NCBI GenBank assembly: GCA_016788165.1
Contig: JAEUTH010000030.1
Coordinates: 1 to 52,402 of the forward strand
Origin: Bacteroidia bacterium
Lineage (GTDB): Bacteria; Bacteroidota; Bacteroidia; AKYH767-A; OLB10
Direction of reading: 5' to 3'
Length of the DNA stretch: 52,402 nucleotides
Positions 43,781 to 52,254 of the stretch are shown here, piece after piece. Position numbers and translations under genes: made by a program. The notes beneath the pieces were generated by a model that was given only the letters and a program-made list of their open reading frames with translations, searched no databases and had not been told where the DNA came from. Position 1 is the stretch's first letter, and every line of letters starts with the position of its first letter.

Positions 43781-44820
43781 GGTGTTGTTTGTTTGGGCTC
43801 GGTAATCTCGCCAATAAACTCGGGCACTTTTCTGAACAAGCGGTTGTATTGATTGTATTGGGTAATAAGAAAAAGGGTGTCGCCATTTAACAAAGTGTAC
43901 ATGCGGTCTAAATCGTAAGGTGATTTAACGCCCTCGCTACTAAAACCACCCGTGGCACGTTTACTTACCGGTTTTCTGAAAAATTTAGCTGTTTGTGTTT
44001 TATTATCTGCAGTTGTTATGTTGATATCGCAAAAGCTGCCAACAGTTAAAATGCTGTCATTAAGTTTAGCGGGTATTTCATACACAACCGATTCGAAATT
44101 TAAGCCTTCGAAAAATGTAGTGTATCCTTTTAATTTTACTGGATTTGCATTTACTACTTCTTGCCCTGTACCATCAGTTAATTGGTATTTGTTGTTTTTA
44201 TTATCACAGGTAATTATAAAACTACCATTGGGGTCTTTATGGTCGGTAACCTTTACTTGTTTTATGTCGGTAGCGGCAATATTGAATAATGAACGTGATA
44301 CCCAGTCATAGTAATTGGTAAAGTAACGGGGCGTTAAAAAGCCATTAAAGCCGGGTATATGCGTAATAAAAGGTTCGTCAGTACCTTCTAAATACATCTC
44401 AGTACCTAAATGATCTTGCGTGGCGCCACCTACGTAATAAGTTTTAGCCAATTCATCATTTACATAAATTTCTACTTTAACTCCGTATGACGATAAGTAC
44501 TTTATAATTCTATCGTAGCTGGCTTTGCCAACAGGGCTGCGTACTTCAACTGTTTTAATGGTGCTTAGCAGCAATGTTATTGCATCGGGCCGTGCTGTTG
44601 CTTTATTGTTTACAGTCCATTGGCCTGACTTGGTGCGCGTTAATGTAATTTCGTTTTGGTTTTTATCGGCCAAAAATATTTTGGTAATGGCAGCCGTATC
44701 TTCTATTGCAAAGTCACTGTTTTGTTGATTGATGGTTGTTTTTTTATTGTTTACGATAAGCCAAACTGCAACTGCAGCAAGCAAAATAAAAACTACCAAA
44801 AGCCATTTGTTTTTTTTCAT
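43777..44820 (-). CDS. DUF4340 domain-containing membrane-anchored protein
   Basis: 347 residues. One N-terminal membrane helix (WLLVVFILLAAVAVWLIV), then the DUF4340 repeat-like beta domain (ITKIFLADKNQNEITLTRTKSGQWTVNNK, described in short as the I.L.....G.W.V pattern), and further beta segments ending YNRLFRKVPEFIGE. DUF4340 genes often follow ABC genes of the GldF/GldG type, as here (23 bases after gldG), so it probably belongs to the same membrane complex, facing the periplasm. Its biochemical role is unknown. Confidence 0.87.
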   Translation of the reverse strand: MKKNKWLLVVFILLAAVAVWLIVNNKKTTINQQNSDFAIEDTAAITKIFLADKNQNEITLTRTKSGQWTVNNKATARPDAITLLLSTIKTVEVRSPVGKASYDRIIKYLSSYGVKVEIYVNDELAKTYYVGGATQDHLGTEMYLEGTDEPFITHIPGFNGFLTPRYFTNYYDWVSRSLFNIAATDIKQVKVTDHKDPNGSFIITCDNKNNKYQLTDGTGQEVVNANPVKLKGYTTFFEGLNFESVVYEIPAKLNDSILTVGSFCDINITTADNKTQTAKFFRKPVSKRATGGFSSEGVKSPYDLDRMYTLLNGDTLFLITQYNQYNRLFRKVPEFIGEITEPKQTTP

Positions 44821-44842
44821 GAAATGTTATAAGTAAATGCTG

Positions 44843-46546
44843 TTATTTTTTTGCAATACGGGCATACTGTTTTTTGCGAAACATTATTTTGGTTATACCC
44901 AAAAATAAAATTAACAACAGCGGTAATACCACATTTATTGCCTGTATATTAAAAGTATTGGCCTGGATGTAATTTTTATCTAACAGGCGTAATTTAATTT
45001 GTTTACTGCGTAATGAAATAAGTCCACTATCATCAGTTAAATAATCAACCATGTTAAGCAGCAAATTTTTATTTCCAAAAAACTGATTGGTATAACGATC
45101 GTACTCAAGTGGAAATACCTGGCCGTTTTTTGAAGTAGTATTTTTAAGTATATCGCCATCACTAATTACTATCATTTTATTGGGCACACTTTGTTCTTTG
45201 TACTTTATTAAAGTATCGGATGCTAACGCTGCCGGTATGCGGTTTTTATACAGTGATGTAAAAGTACCTTCAAGTAAAACAGCTACAGGCAGGTAGGATT
45301 TATTATAAAACTTGGGGTTGGGTTTCGAGTCAAAAATATCTAAACTTATCCGAACCGGAACTTGGGCAGCACGGCTGTATTTGCTCGAAGTAAGTAAAAC
45401 TGTTTTTACAACACCACTATTATTTATTGTATCCATTGAACTTGCAAACTCGGTTTTAATGGCATTTAAATTTTCGACAATGGGATGTGATGAGGTGCTG
45501 AAAAGCATGGGAAAAAATGGCCAGGGTAACATTTTTTGAACCGGCTGATTGCCCATATAATTTCGTGTCATTACAGGTATGGGTACAGCTTGCATATCCA
45601 TTATCAAATCGGCATTAATGCGCACACCGTAACGGAATAACATATCATCAATATTAAGTGTTTTACTTAATGCCATTGCTTCGGGTAAGCGTGCAAGGCT
45701 ATCCATACTGGCATTGGTGGCATCCATACACCAAAGTATTTTGCCGCCATTCATCACGTATTGATCAATAATAAATTTATCTTTTTCGCTAAATGCAGTG
45801 TCGGGCTTGGCAACTATTAAAAGTTGTATGCGTTTTAGTACATCCAATTTTTCATCAATTCTAATCGAATCAAGTCCATAAAATTTGCCCAGCGTTTTTT
45901 TTATATCCGATAGGGCAGGGCCATTCAATTCATTTTGTCCTTCCAAAAATGCAATTTGTGGCGGTAGTTTGGTTGTTGCTTTTTTTATTACTGAAGCCAG
46001 CTCATACTCTAAATTACGAATGGAATTATTAAGCATTTCTTCGGGGGGTGTGCCAAACTGATCTTTTAATAATTGAACCGGTAACTCCAAGCTGTTGTAG
46101 GTAACAATAGCACCCGGAAAAATTATTTTTTGTGATGATTCATCATTGCCTTTTTCTTCTAATGTTGTAGGAAACAGACCTTTTTGGGCTAATTGCTTAT
46201 ATAAATCGTTGCGTTGTTGTTCATCGGGTAAAGCCGATGGGTTAATAAAAGCATAATCTAATTTGCCATTTGATTTGATGCGCATTTCATCTAACAACTC
46301 CAGCGTTTCATCGTGTAAACGTCTGAAACCCGGTGGAAAATCGCCTTCGAGATATACTTTAAAAAACAATTGGTCTTTTAATTTACTAAGCAACTGCTCG
46401 GTGCTTTTATGCAAGGTATAGCGTTTATCGGCTGTTAAATCAATACGTGCAAAAATGTAATAACTCAATACATTAATAACAACAATAACCGCTAAGGTTA
46501 ATAGCAGGTTTATAATATTTTGATTTTTATGACTTCGTTTCAACAC
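44843..46546 (-). CDS. gldG: Gliding motility-associated ABC transporter substrate-binding protein GldG
   Basis: 567 residues. A membrane helix near the N-terminus (IINLLLTLAVIVVINVLSYYIFA), a long periplasmic Gldg_ABC_transp region (DLTADKRYTLHKSTEQLL, the DDSGLISLRSKQIKLR segment near the end), and a second membrane helix close to the C-terminus (VVLPLLLILFLGITKIMF). This is the GldG layout. In Flavobacterium johnsoniae GldA, GldF and GldG form an ABC transporter needed for gliding. It follows gldF by 27 bases and precedes the DUF4340 gene. Confidence 0.93.
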   Translation of the reverse strand: MLKRSHKNQNIINLLLTLAVIVVINVLSYYIFARIDLTADKRYTLHKSTEQLLSKLKDQLFFKVYLEGDFPPGFRRLHDETLELLDEMRIKSNGKLDYAFINPSALPDEQQRNDLYKQLAQKGLFPTTLEEKGNDESSQKIIFPGAIVTYNSLELPVQLLKDQFGTPPEEMLNNSIRNLEYELASVIKKATTKLPPQIAFLEGQNELNGPALSDIKKTLGKFYGLDSIRIDEKLDVLKRIQLLIVAKPDTAFSEKDKFIIDQYVMNGGKILWCMDATNASMDSLARLPEAMALSKTLNIDDMLFRYGVRINADLIMDMQAVPIPVMTRNYMGNQPVQKMLPWPFFPMLFSTSSHPIVENLNAIKTEFASSMDTINNSGVVKTVLLTSSKYSRAAQVPVRISLDIFDSKPNPKFYNKSYLPVAVLLEGTFTSLYKNRIPAALASDTLIKYKEQSVPNKMIVISDGDILKNTTSKNGQVFPLEYDRYTNQFFGNKNLLLNMVDYLTDDSGLISLRSKQIKLRLLDKNYIQANTFNIQAINVVLPLLLILFLGITKIMFRKKQYARIAKK

Positions 46547-46573
46547 GCCTTTATACTATCTGATTAAAATAAT

Positions 46574-47308
46574 TTACCACTTACGGCTTTCAATAATGGT
46601 TCGGGTTAATACAATAAATAGTGCAATTAAACTTAAAAAGTAAACTAAATCGCGTGTATCAATTACACCTCTGCTCATACTAACGTAATGTGCATAAATA
46701 CCTGTTTGGTAAATGAGTTGACTTAATGCACCCGTAAAAGCCATGGCGCTAATCCTGTCAAAACCGATATAAAAAAACAGACACAGAAATAGGCTTATTA
46801 TAAATGCAATTACCTGATTATCGGTTAGTGCACTTGCAAATACACCCATAGCTACAAAACAAGCACCTAAAAGCAACAAACCCAAGTAACTGCCCCATGT
46901 AGCTGCCGAATCCATATTGCCAATGGTTAAGCCTAATTGGTAAACCGTTACATAATATACCAAGGTTGGTAACAAACTAATGAAAACTAATATTACTCCG
47001 GCTATGTATTTGGCAAATACAATTTGAAGTTCGGTAAGCGGTCGTGTAATGAGCAGTTCAAGCGTACCGGTTTTTTTTTCTTCGGCAAACAAGCGCATGG
47101 TAATAGCCGGAATTAAAAACATATATACCCAAGGGGTAATGGTAAACAAGGGCTCGAGCGATGCATAGCCATTGCTTAAAATATTAAACTCGCTATCGGG
47201 AAACACCCATAGAAACAAACTGATGGTAATTAAAAATACCAGAATTACTACGTAGCCAATCAGCGAATTTAAAAAACCGTTTATCTCTTTTCTTATAAGT
47301 GCAAACAT
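46574..47308 (-). CDS. gldF: Gliding motility-associated ABC transporter permease GldF
   Basis: 244 residues with six membrane helices, including GYVVILVFLITISLFLWVFP, YIAGVILVFISLLPTLVYYV and VIAFIISLFLCLFFYIGF. Motif RLFAEEKKTGTLELLITRPLTE between the second and third helix (with its conserved EEKKTGTLE-type loop) is typical of ABC-2 permeases. First gene of the gldF-gldG-DUF4340 operon; the ATPase gldA is not in the window. A candidate -7 element lies 25 bases before its ATG. Confidence 0.92.
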   Translation of the reverse strand: MFALIRKEINGFLNSLIGYVVILVFLITISLFLWVFPDSEFNILSNGYASLEPLFTITPWVYMFLIPAITMRLFAEEKKTGTLELLITRPLTELQIVFAKYIAGVILVFISLLPTLVYYVTVYQLGLTIGNMDSAATWGSYLGLLLLGACFVAMGVFASALTDNQVIAFIISLFLCLFFYIGFDRISAMAFTGALSQLIYQTGIYAHYVSMSRGVIDTRDLVYFLSLIALFIVLTRTIIESRKW

Positions 47309-47332
47309 GCCATAGGGCTTTAAAAAAGCATG

Positions 47333-47340
47333 CGAAAATA
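47333..47340 (-). promoter_or_regulatory. -7 element TATTTTCG of the gldF operon
   Basis: On the minus strand, TATTTTCG fits the TAnnTTCG form and is 25 bases before the gldF ATG. A TTG lies 24 bases further upstream. Confidence 0.35.
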
Positions 47341-47409
47341 ATAATTACACTTTAGGGCCATAATCAATTTTTAAATTGAAGTAAAAAGGCTATTTATACC
47401 CGATTCTAT

Positions 47410-47417
47410 TACTTTTG
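47410..47417 (+). promoter_or_regulatory. -7 element TACTTTTG of the cupin-like gene
   Basis: A full match to TAnnTTTG, 21 bases before the ATG at 47438. No -33 box at normal spacing. Confidence 0.45.
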
Positions 47418-47437
47418 AGCCTTAAAATGTTTTGGCT

Positions 47438-48289
47438 ATGGCACTAACTATTGATAAAAGAAGCAACCTAAGCAGCAAAGAGTTTATTAATGAATATGTA
47501 TTGCCCAGTAAACCGGTTGTAATTACTGATGCAATTAAAAACTGGCCTGCTTTAGGCAAATTAACGCCTCGGTTTTTTAAATCGAAATATGGCCATATCG
47601 AAAAAGTAATTGATGGTATAACAATTAAAATGGGCGATTACATAGATTTGATGTATGCCAGTACACCTGAAAATCCGGCTCCGTATCCATTTAATTTTAA
47701 TGTGGAAAAAATTTTTCCTGAATTGATGGAGCTTTTAAAACCGCAGGTTTATTATGGCGAAATAGACAGGGTGTTACATCCATTTATGCCTGCATCATTT
47801 TTAAAAGGTACAGAGGTGCATGAGTTTTTTTTTGGCGGGCATGGAAGCAGTTTTCCGTTTTTACATATTGATGCCATGTTTTTGCATACGCAAATTACGC
47901 AGTTGTTTGGCCGTAAAGAGTTTTATATGTATCCACCCGACCAATCTGGCTTTATGTATCCACGCGAGGATAAACCCAAAATTAGTTCGGTTAGAAATAT
48001 TTTTAATCCCGATTTAGAAAAGTACCCGCTATTTAAAAACGCTGAGGTATCGAGTGTTATGGTTGAAGAAGGCGAAACCATATTTTTTCCTACCGGATGG
48101 TGGCATGTTACTGCCATGTTCGAGCCATGTATTAGCTATGGTCGTGTACATTTAAATAAAGCCAACTGGGATTTGTTTATTGGCGATAATCATAAATTAT
48201 GGAAACGTTATCATCCCACTATGGCACCATTTTTAAAAGCTTATGGCAGCACGTTAGGTTCGGTAATGCGTATGCAGGAAGCGTTTTAG
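47438..48289 (+). CDS. Cupin-like (JmjC-type) Fe(II)/2-oxoglutarate oxygenase-like protein
   Basis: 283 residues from the ATG at 47438; a TTG two codons earlier is possible but unnecessary. It follows the cupin_8 / JmjC family: SKEFINEYVLPSKPVVITDAIKNWPALG at the start in pattern, the iron site H-x-D in FLHIDAMFLH, and the second His in GWWHVTAMF. Metal ligands H...D...H and the Lys/Thr environment fit a hydroxylase of protein or small-molecule substrate. No signal peptide, cytoplasmic. Divergent from gldF and convergent with dnaN, as found near gld genes in other Bacteroidota. Confidence 0.87.
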   Translation: MALTIDKRSNLSSKEFINEYVLPSKPVVITDAIKNWPALGKLTPRFFKSKYGHIEKVIDGITIKMGDYIDLMYASTPENPAPYPFNFNVEKIFPELMELLKPQVYYGEIDRVLHPFMPASFLKGTEVHEFFFGGHGSSFPFLHIDAMFLHTQITQLFGRKEFYMYPPDQSGFMYPREDKPKISSVRNIFNPDLEKYPLFKNAEVSSVMVEEGETIFFPTGWWHVTAMFEPCISYGRVHLNKANWDLFIGDNHKLWKRYHPTMAPFLKAYGSTLGSVMRMQEAF

Positions 48290-48308
48290 ATTTTTATTTT
48301 GTGAAGCA

Positions 48309-48349
48309 TAAAAAAGAGGCTGTTACTACACGTTACAGCCTCTTTTTAG
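48309..48349. terminator. Bidirectional terminator between the cupin-like gene and dnaN
   Basis: AAAAAGAGGCTGT and ACAGCCTCTTTTT form the stem, with an inner GTTAC stretch that nearly pairs, and A/T runs on both sides. Both convergent genes end within 20 bases. Confidence 0.88.
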
Positions 48350-48364
48350 TTATGGTTCGGTATT

Positions 48365-49480
48365 TTAGTTCGATATCATTACCGGCATTACCAACATCAA
48401 AACATCTTCTTCATCGGCCATACCAACCGGTGTAATTAATCCGGCCCGGTTTGGCAGCGACATGTGCATCGTTATCTCTTCCGTATCTAAGTTATTAAGC
48501 ATTTCGACTAAAAATTTTGAGTTGAATGCAATTTCCATATCAACACCTTCATAACTGCAACTTAATACTTCATTTCCTTCATGATTAAAGTCGGCATCTT
48601 CGGCTGATATTGCTACCTGGCTGCCTGTAATTTTAAACTTAACCTGATGTGTGGTTTTACTTGAAAATATGGCAACACGTCTGATAGTGCTTAAAAACAA
48701 ACTTCTGTCAATGGTGAGTTTATTAGGGTTTTCTTTCGGTATTACGGCTTCGTAATTGGGGTAACGGCCTTCAATAAAACGACAAACTAATTTTACATCG
48801 CCAAAACTGAAAAATGCATTGGAATCATTATAGTCAATACGTACTTTTTCGTCATTGCCAACTATATTACGTAACAAGGTTAGTGGCTTTTTAGGCAGTA
48901 TAAATGAAACATTGTTTTGGGCGCGTGCATCTGTTCTTTTATATCTAACCAAACGGTGTGCATCAGTTGCTACAAATAACACATCATCCGGACTGAGCTG
49001 GCAATATACGCCCATCATAACCGGCCTTAAATCATCCGTACCTGTAGCAAATAATGTTTTACTAATTGCTTGTGATAAAACCTCGCTGGGCATGTCAACA
49101 AAATTGGCATTGGTAACTTCAGGTATTTTTGGGTAGTCGTTACCATCCAAACCTGTTAACTTAAATTTACCCTGCCCGGTGCTTACCTCAATACCAAAAG
49201 TTTTAGGATTGATGGTAAATGATAAAGGTTCATCGCCAAAGGTTTTAAGCATATCCGACAACAGACGGGCACTAACCGCTATTTTACCTTTTTCTTTCGA
49301 TTCGATAGCGATACGTGTAGTAATGGTTGTTTCAAGGTCAGATGCTGTAATGGATAATTCGTTTTTGTCAATATCAAACAAAAAATGGGTAAGTATATCT
49401 AAGGGGCTGTTGTTATTGAGCGCACCGCTTACCATCTGAACTTGTTTAAGCAAAGCACTGCTGGATACTATAAATTTCAT
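48365..49480 (-). CDS. dnaN: DNA polymerase III subunit beta (sliding clamp)
   Basis: 371 residues, full length. The N-terminal clamp domain starts MKFIVSSSALLKQVQMVSGAL, the middle has GVYCQLSPDDVLFVATDAHRL and the third domain ends with MPVMISN, a C-terminus like the conserved MPMR/L of the family. It tethers DNA polymerase III to DNA as a dimeric ring. It stands alone, not next to dnaA, as is normal in Bacteroidota, so no origin of replication is implied here. Confidence 0.97.
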   Translation of the reverse strand: MKFIVSSSALLKQVQMVSGALNNNSPLDILTHFLFDIDKNELSITASDLETTITTRIAIESKEKGKIAVSARLLSDMLKTFGDEPLSFTINPKTFGIEVSTGQGKFKLTGLDGNDYPKIPEVTNANFVDMPSEVLSQAISKTLFATGTDDLRPVMMGVYCQLSPDDVLFVATDAHRLVRYKRTDARAQNNVSFILPKKPLTLLRNIVGNDEKVRIDYNDSNAFFSFGDVKLVCRFIEGRYPNYEAVIPKENPNKLTIDRSLFLSTIRRVAIFSSKTTHQVKFKITGSQVAISAEDADFNHEGNEVLSCSYEGVDMEIAFNSKFLVEMLNNLDTEEITMHMSLPNRAGLITPVGMADEEDVLMLVMPVMISN

Positions 49481-49623
49481 GATTGTTTAAAAACTGTGAA
49501 TTTGAAGTGGTAATGTTTTGGCAGTAATGATAAGGCGATTATCAGATAGCAGAAAAAAATATGCCTATTTAATTATAAATTTTTATAAACATATTGCATA
49601 TATACGGTTATATAGCGTTTTAA

Positions 49624-50217
49624 ATGGTTATGTATTTAAAAGCAAATTTAAGGTTTAAACGATTGAAACATCTTTGGCTTTGCAGCTGTTGCCTGATGAT
49701 GTATAATTTGGTTGCTGCGCAAAGCATTAAATGGCAAGCGGACGTTTTACTTACGTTTGATGATTTTAAAAGCAAACCCAAACCGGCCGATAAAACCCAA
49801 GCTGCTTTAACAGCAAGTACGATGGTTTTTAGTTACAAAAGCAACGGTAAAACCATACAGTTTGAAATGTATAGTTTGTTCGATCAAAATAATTCATGGT
49901 TTGTGGAAGAAGCAAAAACCCCGGCCATCTTAATGCATGAGCAAATGCATTTTAATATTACCGAGTGGCATGTACGCTTATTGCGGCAACAATTAAGCAA
50001 CATGCATTTAAGCAACCATTATAATTTTGCAAATAGTATATCAAAAGTTTATAAAGCGGTGCAGCAACAATGCGCTCAAATGCAAAAAAAGTATGACAAA
50101 GAAACCAATCATGGGCTTGATGAAAACATGCAAATGATGTGGCAAGCCAAAGTTGCTGATGCATTGAGTGAGTTGGCGCAATTCGATAACGAAAAATTTG
50201 AAATGGTTATTGATTAG
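49624..50217 (+). CDS. DUF922 family protein, putative secreted Zn-dependent protease
   Basis: 197 residues. A basic start and hydrophobic stretch (HLWLCSCCLMMYNLVAAQ) form the signal peptide. The mature part matches DUF922: IKWQADVLLTFDDFKSKP near its start, then HEQMHF with H105, E106 and H109 followed by ITEWHVRLLRQQL, which provides a further His. This HExxH pattern suggests a zinc peptidase, though the family has little experimental support. An alternate ATG two codons later (49630) is equally possible. Divergent from dnaN. Confidence 0.85.
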   Translation: MVMYLKANLRFKRLKHLWLCSCCLMMYNLVAAQSIKWQADVLLTFDDFKSKPKPADKTQAALTASTMVFSYKSNGKTIQFEMYSLFDQNNSWFVEEAKTPAILMHEQMHFNITEWHVRLLRQQLSNMHLSNHYNFANSISKVYKAVQQQCAQMQKKYDKETNHGLDENMQMMWQAKVADALSELAQFDNEKFEMVID

Positions 50218-50237
50218 AAATGTGTTTGGTGAAACGG

Positions 50238-50282
50238 TTTAAAAAGAGAAGGGCGTTTTTTAAACGCCCTTCTCTTTTTAAA
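50238..50282. terminator. Bidirectional terminator
   Basis: A perfect inverted repeat with 18-base arms (core GAGAAGGGCGTTT) around three T, extended by A/T pairs to 21. It sits between the DUF922 gene and the convergent T9SS gene. Confidence 0.92.
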
Positions 50283-50289
50283 AATATAA

Positions 50290-52059
50290 TTACCGCTTTA
50301 CAAATAGGGCATGATTAAAACCACAGTCAATAAAGTAAATGCCGGGCTTTAAGCTGCTTATATCAATTGACGTTTCGTAATCGTTTTGTATTACCTGCAT
50401 AACTTGTTTGCCGGTAATATCCGTTATAGATATTGTGTAGTGATTTATGCCGCTTAGGTTTATAATATCACTTGCAGGATTGGGGTACACTGTAAATTCA
50501 TCTGTTTCAAAATAGTCAGTTGTTTTAGCATTGCTACCACAACTAATACTGTTTACATGGCAGTTGTTATGTGTGGCGCCTGTAAAATTAAAAGCTGTTA
50601 ATGGTCGCTTCGTGTATTGTGTTTGCTGTGTATGCGTTAATGTAGTTACCGTTGGCATTACGGCTATGGTGTTGGGTATGTTTGGCACACAAGTTCTTAA
50701 ACAAGTAACGCCATTAAAATACATGCGCCTTAAATTTGCATGTGGTGCACCTAAATTGGCCGGTGCTTCAGTAATGTTCGAAAACAGTGCAAAACCTTTG
50801 GTAGCGGTTGCATTTTCAGGACTTTTATCAATAGCAAAACCATAGTCATAAACCGTTTCATGATAATCGTACCAGTTTAAACCCGCACCCGTTGCATTGC
50901 ATTTATAAACCACGGCCTTGCTTGGGTTGGAATACGCGGGGCCTGTAATATAATATTCCTTAACATTGCTCGATGACAAGCGTACAGTCATATCAACACC
51001 ACGGCTTTGATATTCGTTCCCGTTATTATCACTAATGCGCAATTTGTTACTGAAATTGATTGTACCTGTTGTGTCTATCTTTATCAGCCATATATCATTA
51101 AAATTGAAACCTAATGGCACCGGATTAAAATCGCTGGTGCCGGTTATTATAAAACTGTTTGTATCATACTGTACATCTCTAAACTCATCATGTAATAAAT
51201 TATAGCTTTTATTCCAGTTTACAACACCTGCACTGGATATGCTAATGGCTAAACCTTGTGTATTGGGCGATAAAACCGTAGGATCATAGTAAGTACCCAC
51301 TGCAAACAGATTGCCATTGTTTAGGTCTTCGGCTAAACTAAAAAGTTTGCTTTGTGTACCCAAAGCCGTAGGGCTTAAATCAATTGTACGGCTCCAGTTT
51401 ACAGCGCCCTTGTTGTTTACCGACAGTACTATGGCTTGTATGCCATTGCCCGAAGGTATTGTAGTATAACCACATATATAGTAAGTGTTACTATAAAGTT
51501 GCGAGCGGATAATTTTAGTAAACACTTCAGCGCCACCAATAAAATCATATCTGAAACAATTGCTTGCTGTGCCTGCATTGTTTAATTTTAAAAACAAACC
51601 GTCTGTACGATCCATACTATCGCATTCGAACGATATTACATTGCCTACGGTAGCATAGCCGCCTTTGTTATTGGTAGCATCAATTTCGGCAATGCCGTAA
51701 CCGGCAGCATTGTATAAAATGCTGGTATCGTTTTTTTCGCGAAATGCAATTGCCGTGTTGGCATCTATAACATTACCGTTTTTACTGGTGCGTGTAAAAC
51801 GCAAATAAGTTATTACCGAGTCGGGGCGGGGGCAGGGTGTTGCCGTTAAAAAGTGATTGGTGCCTAAGCCTATTAAATAATGGTTTAATGGATTACCGCC
51901 ACCATAATTTAAGCGAGTGTACATGCCATCATAAAATGTTTCGAACCTTACCGTGGGATTACCACTCCAAGGCAAATAATAATTGTTGGAAAAATATTGG
52001 CCCAACAAAATACAATGACCAAGCGTAAAGATTGCAGAAAGTAGTAGGTGCTTTTTCAT
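50290..52059 (-). CDS. Secreted T9SS-sorted beta-propeller-like protein
   Basis: 589 residues. Signal peptide (MKKHLLLSAIFTLGHCILLGQ). The body has repeated segments such as AVGTYYDPTVLSP, FIITGTSDF, YYITGPAYSNP and ISSAGVVNWNKSYN / VNNKGAVNWSRTIDL, which resemble the blades of a delta-60 or Kelch-like propeller. The last ~70 residues are a T9SS domain (FTVYPNPASDIIN to SSLKPGIYFIDCGF). It should be exported to the cell surface. No enzymatic motif seen. Confidence 0.85.
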   Translation of the reverse strand: MKKHLLLSAIFTLGHCILLGQYFSNNYYLPWSGNPTVRFETFYDGMYTRLNYGGGNPLNHYLIGLGTNHFLTATPCPRPDSVITYLRFTRTSKNGNVIDANTAIAFREKNDTSILYNAAGYGIAEIDATNNKGGYATVGNVISFECDSMDRTDGLFLKLNNAGTASNCFRYDFIGGAEVFTKIIRSQLYSNTYYICGYTTIPSGNGIQAIVLSVNNKGAVNWSRTIDLSPTALGTQSKLFSLAEDLNNGNLFAVGTYYDPTVLSPNTQGLAISISSAGVVNWNKSYNLLHDEFRDVQYDTNSFIITGTSDFNPVPLGFNFNDIWLIKIDTTGTINFSNKLRISDNNGNEYQSRGVDMTVRLSSSNVKEYYITGPAYSNPSKAVVYKCNATGAGLNWYDYHETVYDYGFAIDKSPENATATKGFALFSNITEAPANLGAPHANLRRMYFNGVTCLRTCVPNIPNTIAVMPTVTTLTHTQQTQYTKRPLTAFNFTGATHNNCHVNSISCGSNAKTTDYFETDEFTVYPNPASDIINLSGINHYTISITDITGKQVMQVIQNDYETSIDISSLKPGIYFIDCGFNHALFVKR

Positions 52060-52254
52060 ATTTTATAATTTTATTAATTTGAAATAAAATAAAAGTTTGC
52101 GATTATCAAAAACATGCTTCACATATAACTTTAGCGTTGTTATATACTTTTGTAGCAAGTATAATTTGATTTTGCAATGCACAGATGTTTTTTAGTGCTG
52201 TGCTTGCCCATTAAAAATAAAATATAGATTTACTATTACAAAAAGCCTAACCTT

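Noticed and set aside
48365..49480. dnaN as a marker of the replication origin
   Set aside because: No dnaA, no DnaA-box cluster and no AT-rich unwinding region seen nearby; dnaN is not at oriC in many Bacteroidota.
51411..51425. A 15-base match to the middle LytTR-type repeat (TGTTGTTTACCGACA)
   Set aside because: Single copy inside a coding region, encoding an ordinary SVNNK segment, with no 20-bp-spaced partner.
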